A stretch of 33,770 bases of DNA from Alienimonas chondri (GTDB taxonomy: Bacteria; Planctomycetota; Planctomycetia; Planctomycetales; Planctomycetaceae). The position numbers were made by a program, and so were the translations under genes. The first letter of the stretch is position 1. Each line of letters begins with the position of its first letter. The DNA is taken from the NCBI RefSeq assembly GCF_013036045.1, contig NZ_WTPX01000043.1, positions 1 through 33,770 on the forward strand, read 5' to 3'. The notes beneath the pieces were generated by a model. It worked only from the letters and a program-made list of their open reading frames with translations. It was not told the DNA's origin and did no database searches. Positions 32,509 through 33,770 of this stretch are shown here, piece after piece.

Positions 32509-33759
32509 CTACAACTCTTCGCCCAGCAACCGCGCCACCTCGTACACGTCCTTGTCCCCACGGCCGCTGAGGCAGATGACGATGTGGTCGTCCGCCGAGC
32601 GACCGCCGGCCGTTTCGAGGACGTATTGGATCGCGTGGGCGGTTTCGACGGCGGGGATGATGCCTTCCAACTCGCTGCATTTGCGGAAGGCGGAGAGGGC
32701 GGCGTCGTCGCCGACGGCGACGTACTTCACGCGGCCGGTGTCCTTCCAATAGCTGTGCTCCGGCCCGACGCCGGGGTAGTCGAGGCCCGCGGAGACGCTG
32801 TGGACCGGGCTGGTCTGGCCGTCGTCGTCCTGCAGCACGTAGCTGAACGACCCGTGCAGCACGCCGGGGCGGCCGAAGGAGAGGGTGCTGGCGTGATCGC
32901 CGTCCGCCTGACTGCGACCGCCGGCTTCGACGCCGGTCAGCGTCACCGCGTCGTCGTCCACGAACGGGAAGAAGATCCCCGCGGCGTTCGAGCCGCCGCC
33001 GACGCAAGCGACCACTTCGTCCGGCAGGCGGTCGAAGTGATCGAGACATTGCTCGCGGGTTTCGCGGCCGATCACGCTCTGGAAGTCCCGCACCATCTTG
33101 GGGAACGGGTCCGGGCCGACGACGCTGCCGATGATATAGTGCGTGTTCTCCACGCTGCCCATCCAGTCCCGCATCGCCTCGTTCGTGGCGTCCTTGAGGG
33201 TCTTCGACCCGCTGGAGACCGGCCGCACCTCCGCCCCCATCAGCTTCATGCGGAACACGTTGAGCGCCTGCCGGCGGATGTCCTCCTCGCCCATGTAGAC
33301 GATGCATTCGAGGCCGAACCGGGCGCAGGCCGTCGCGGTGGCGACGCCGTGCTGGCCAGCGCCGGTCTCCGCGATGATGCGCCGCTTGCCCATCCGCCGG
33401 GCCAGCAGCGCCTGCCCGAGCGAATTATTAATTTTGTGGGCGCCGGTGTGGTTCAGATCCTCCCGTTTGAGCCAGACCGTCGCTCCTCCGCAGGCCTCGG
33501 TCAGACGATCGGCCCGGTACAGCGGCGTCGGGCGGCCGACGTACTCCTTCAGCAGGCCGCGGAACTCCGTCTGAAACGCCTCGTCGCCGGCGAGGGCGGC
33601 ATAGCCCTCGCTGAGCTGCTCCAACGCCCGCATCAGGGTTTCAGGGACGTAACGCCCGCCGTGATCGCCGAAGCGGCCGGCGGCGTCGGGGACGTGGGAC
33701 GTGGCCTTTCCGACAGATTCTGAAGCGGCGTCGGCGGGCGGATCGAGCGTGGAGGGCAT
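32509..33759 (-). CDS. trpB: Tryptophan synthase beta subunit
   Basis: The encoded PLP enzyme of 416 residues condenses indole and serine to tryptophan. ATG is at 33759, close to the window end, with no visible upstream promoter. Residues 1-25 form an extra Ala/Ser/Asp-rich N-terminus compared with E. coli TrpB (397), before [16 protein letters not shown]. Motifs are [16 protein letters not shown] (about 96-111, with the PLP Lys in HK), [14 protein letters not shown] (about 129-142), [13 protein letters not shown] (about 252-264), [14 protein letters not shown] and CLSGRGDKD near the C-terminus (about 394-402). It appears complete and catalytically intact. Confidence 0.97.
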   Translation of the reverse strand: MPSTLDPPADAASESVGKATSHVPDAAGRFGDHGGRYVPETLMRALEQLSEGYAALAGDEAFQTEFRGLLKEYVGRPTPLYRADRLTEACGGATVWLKREDLNHTGAHKINNSLGQALLARRMGKRRIIAETGAGQHGVATATACARFGLECIVYMGEEDIRRQALNVFRMKLMGAEVRPVSSGSKTLKDATNEAMRDWMGSVENTHYIIGSVVGPDPFPKMVRDFQSVIGRETREQCLDHFDRLPDEVVACVGGGSNAAGIFFPFVDDDAVTLTGVEAGGRSQADGDHASTLSFGRPGVLHGSFSYVLQDDDGQTSPVHSVSAGLDYPGVGPEHSYWKDTGRVKYVAVGDDAALSAFRKCSELEGIIPAVETAHAIQYVLETAGGRSADDHIVICLSGRGDKDVYEVARLLGEEL

Positions 33760-33770
33760 ACGGGGATGAT

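Noticed and set aside
32405-33307. Upstream extension of the trpA frame through the gap into trpB
   Set aside because: The frame is open by chance, but the product is Arg-rich and overlaps intact trpB. TrpA starts properly at ATG 32404 with family-typical length.

Overview
The window is a high-GC bacterial chromosome segment, most likely from a planctomycete. The gene repertoire points that way: a MoxR ATPase / DUF58 / BatA-like / ABC cluster, large VWA membrane proteins, an Hsp70 with a C-terminal DUF3731-type extension, EF-hand proteins, few clear Shine-Dalgarno sites and many paired palindromes in gene gaps. I cannot name the genus with confidence.

Left edge (1 to about 3.9 kb, minus strand): a phage-like accessory patch of uneven base composition. 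Read leftwards it holds a possible integrase-tail fragment, a small CxxC protein, a regulator/ParB-like helix-turn-helix gene broken by an in-frame TGA, about 500 nt with no convincing gene, and a tape-measure-like protein running off the window. It looks like a degenerate prophage or the end of one.

3.99 to 7.04 kb (plus): an Nramp-like permease without the usual metal-binding motifs, then nagB and nagA overlapping by 4 nt (amino-sugar catabolism). 7.1 to 11.6 kb (plus): an Hsp70-family protein with a long C-terminal extension and a secreted EF-hand protein.

11.65 to 17.9 kb (plus): a coupled run, each junction a 4-nt overlap: a membrane/coiled-coil protein with a Gly-acidic repeat, a Tat lipoprotein solute-binding protein, a double-length ABC permease, and an ABC ATPase whose reading frame continues through a lipoprotein-like segment into a six-bladed NHL propeller.

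18.1 to 31.6 kb (plus): a 1049-residue VWA/glutamine-amidotransferase-like membrane protein, then MoxR, two guest genes (an unknown 130-residue protein and a HEPN-type protein), DUF58, a 43-codon ORF built on an inverted repeat, a BatA-like VWA protein, a large exported membrane protein, an ABC ATPase, an ABC permease and an ASCH-domain protein. Most junctions are 4-nt overlaps. This is probably a MoxR-driven cell-envelope assembly system with accessory cargo.

31.6 to 33.76 kb (minus): trpA and trpB, converging on the ASCH gene across a 54-bp perfect palindrome.

A recurring theme is paired inverted repeats of several different sequence families: in gaps (7.04, 17.9, 24.2, 29.4, 31.5, 32.4 kb) and apparently inside two coding regions (nagB and the permease at 14.5 kb). 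The most interesting loci are the HEPN pair spliced into the MoxR operon, the repeat-derived small ORF that keeps translational coupling, and the ABC-NHL fusion.
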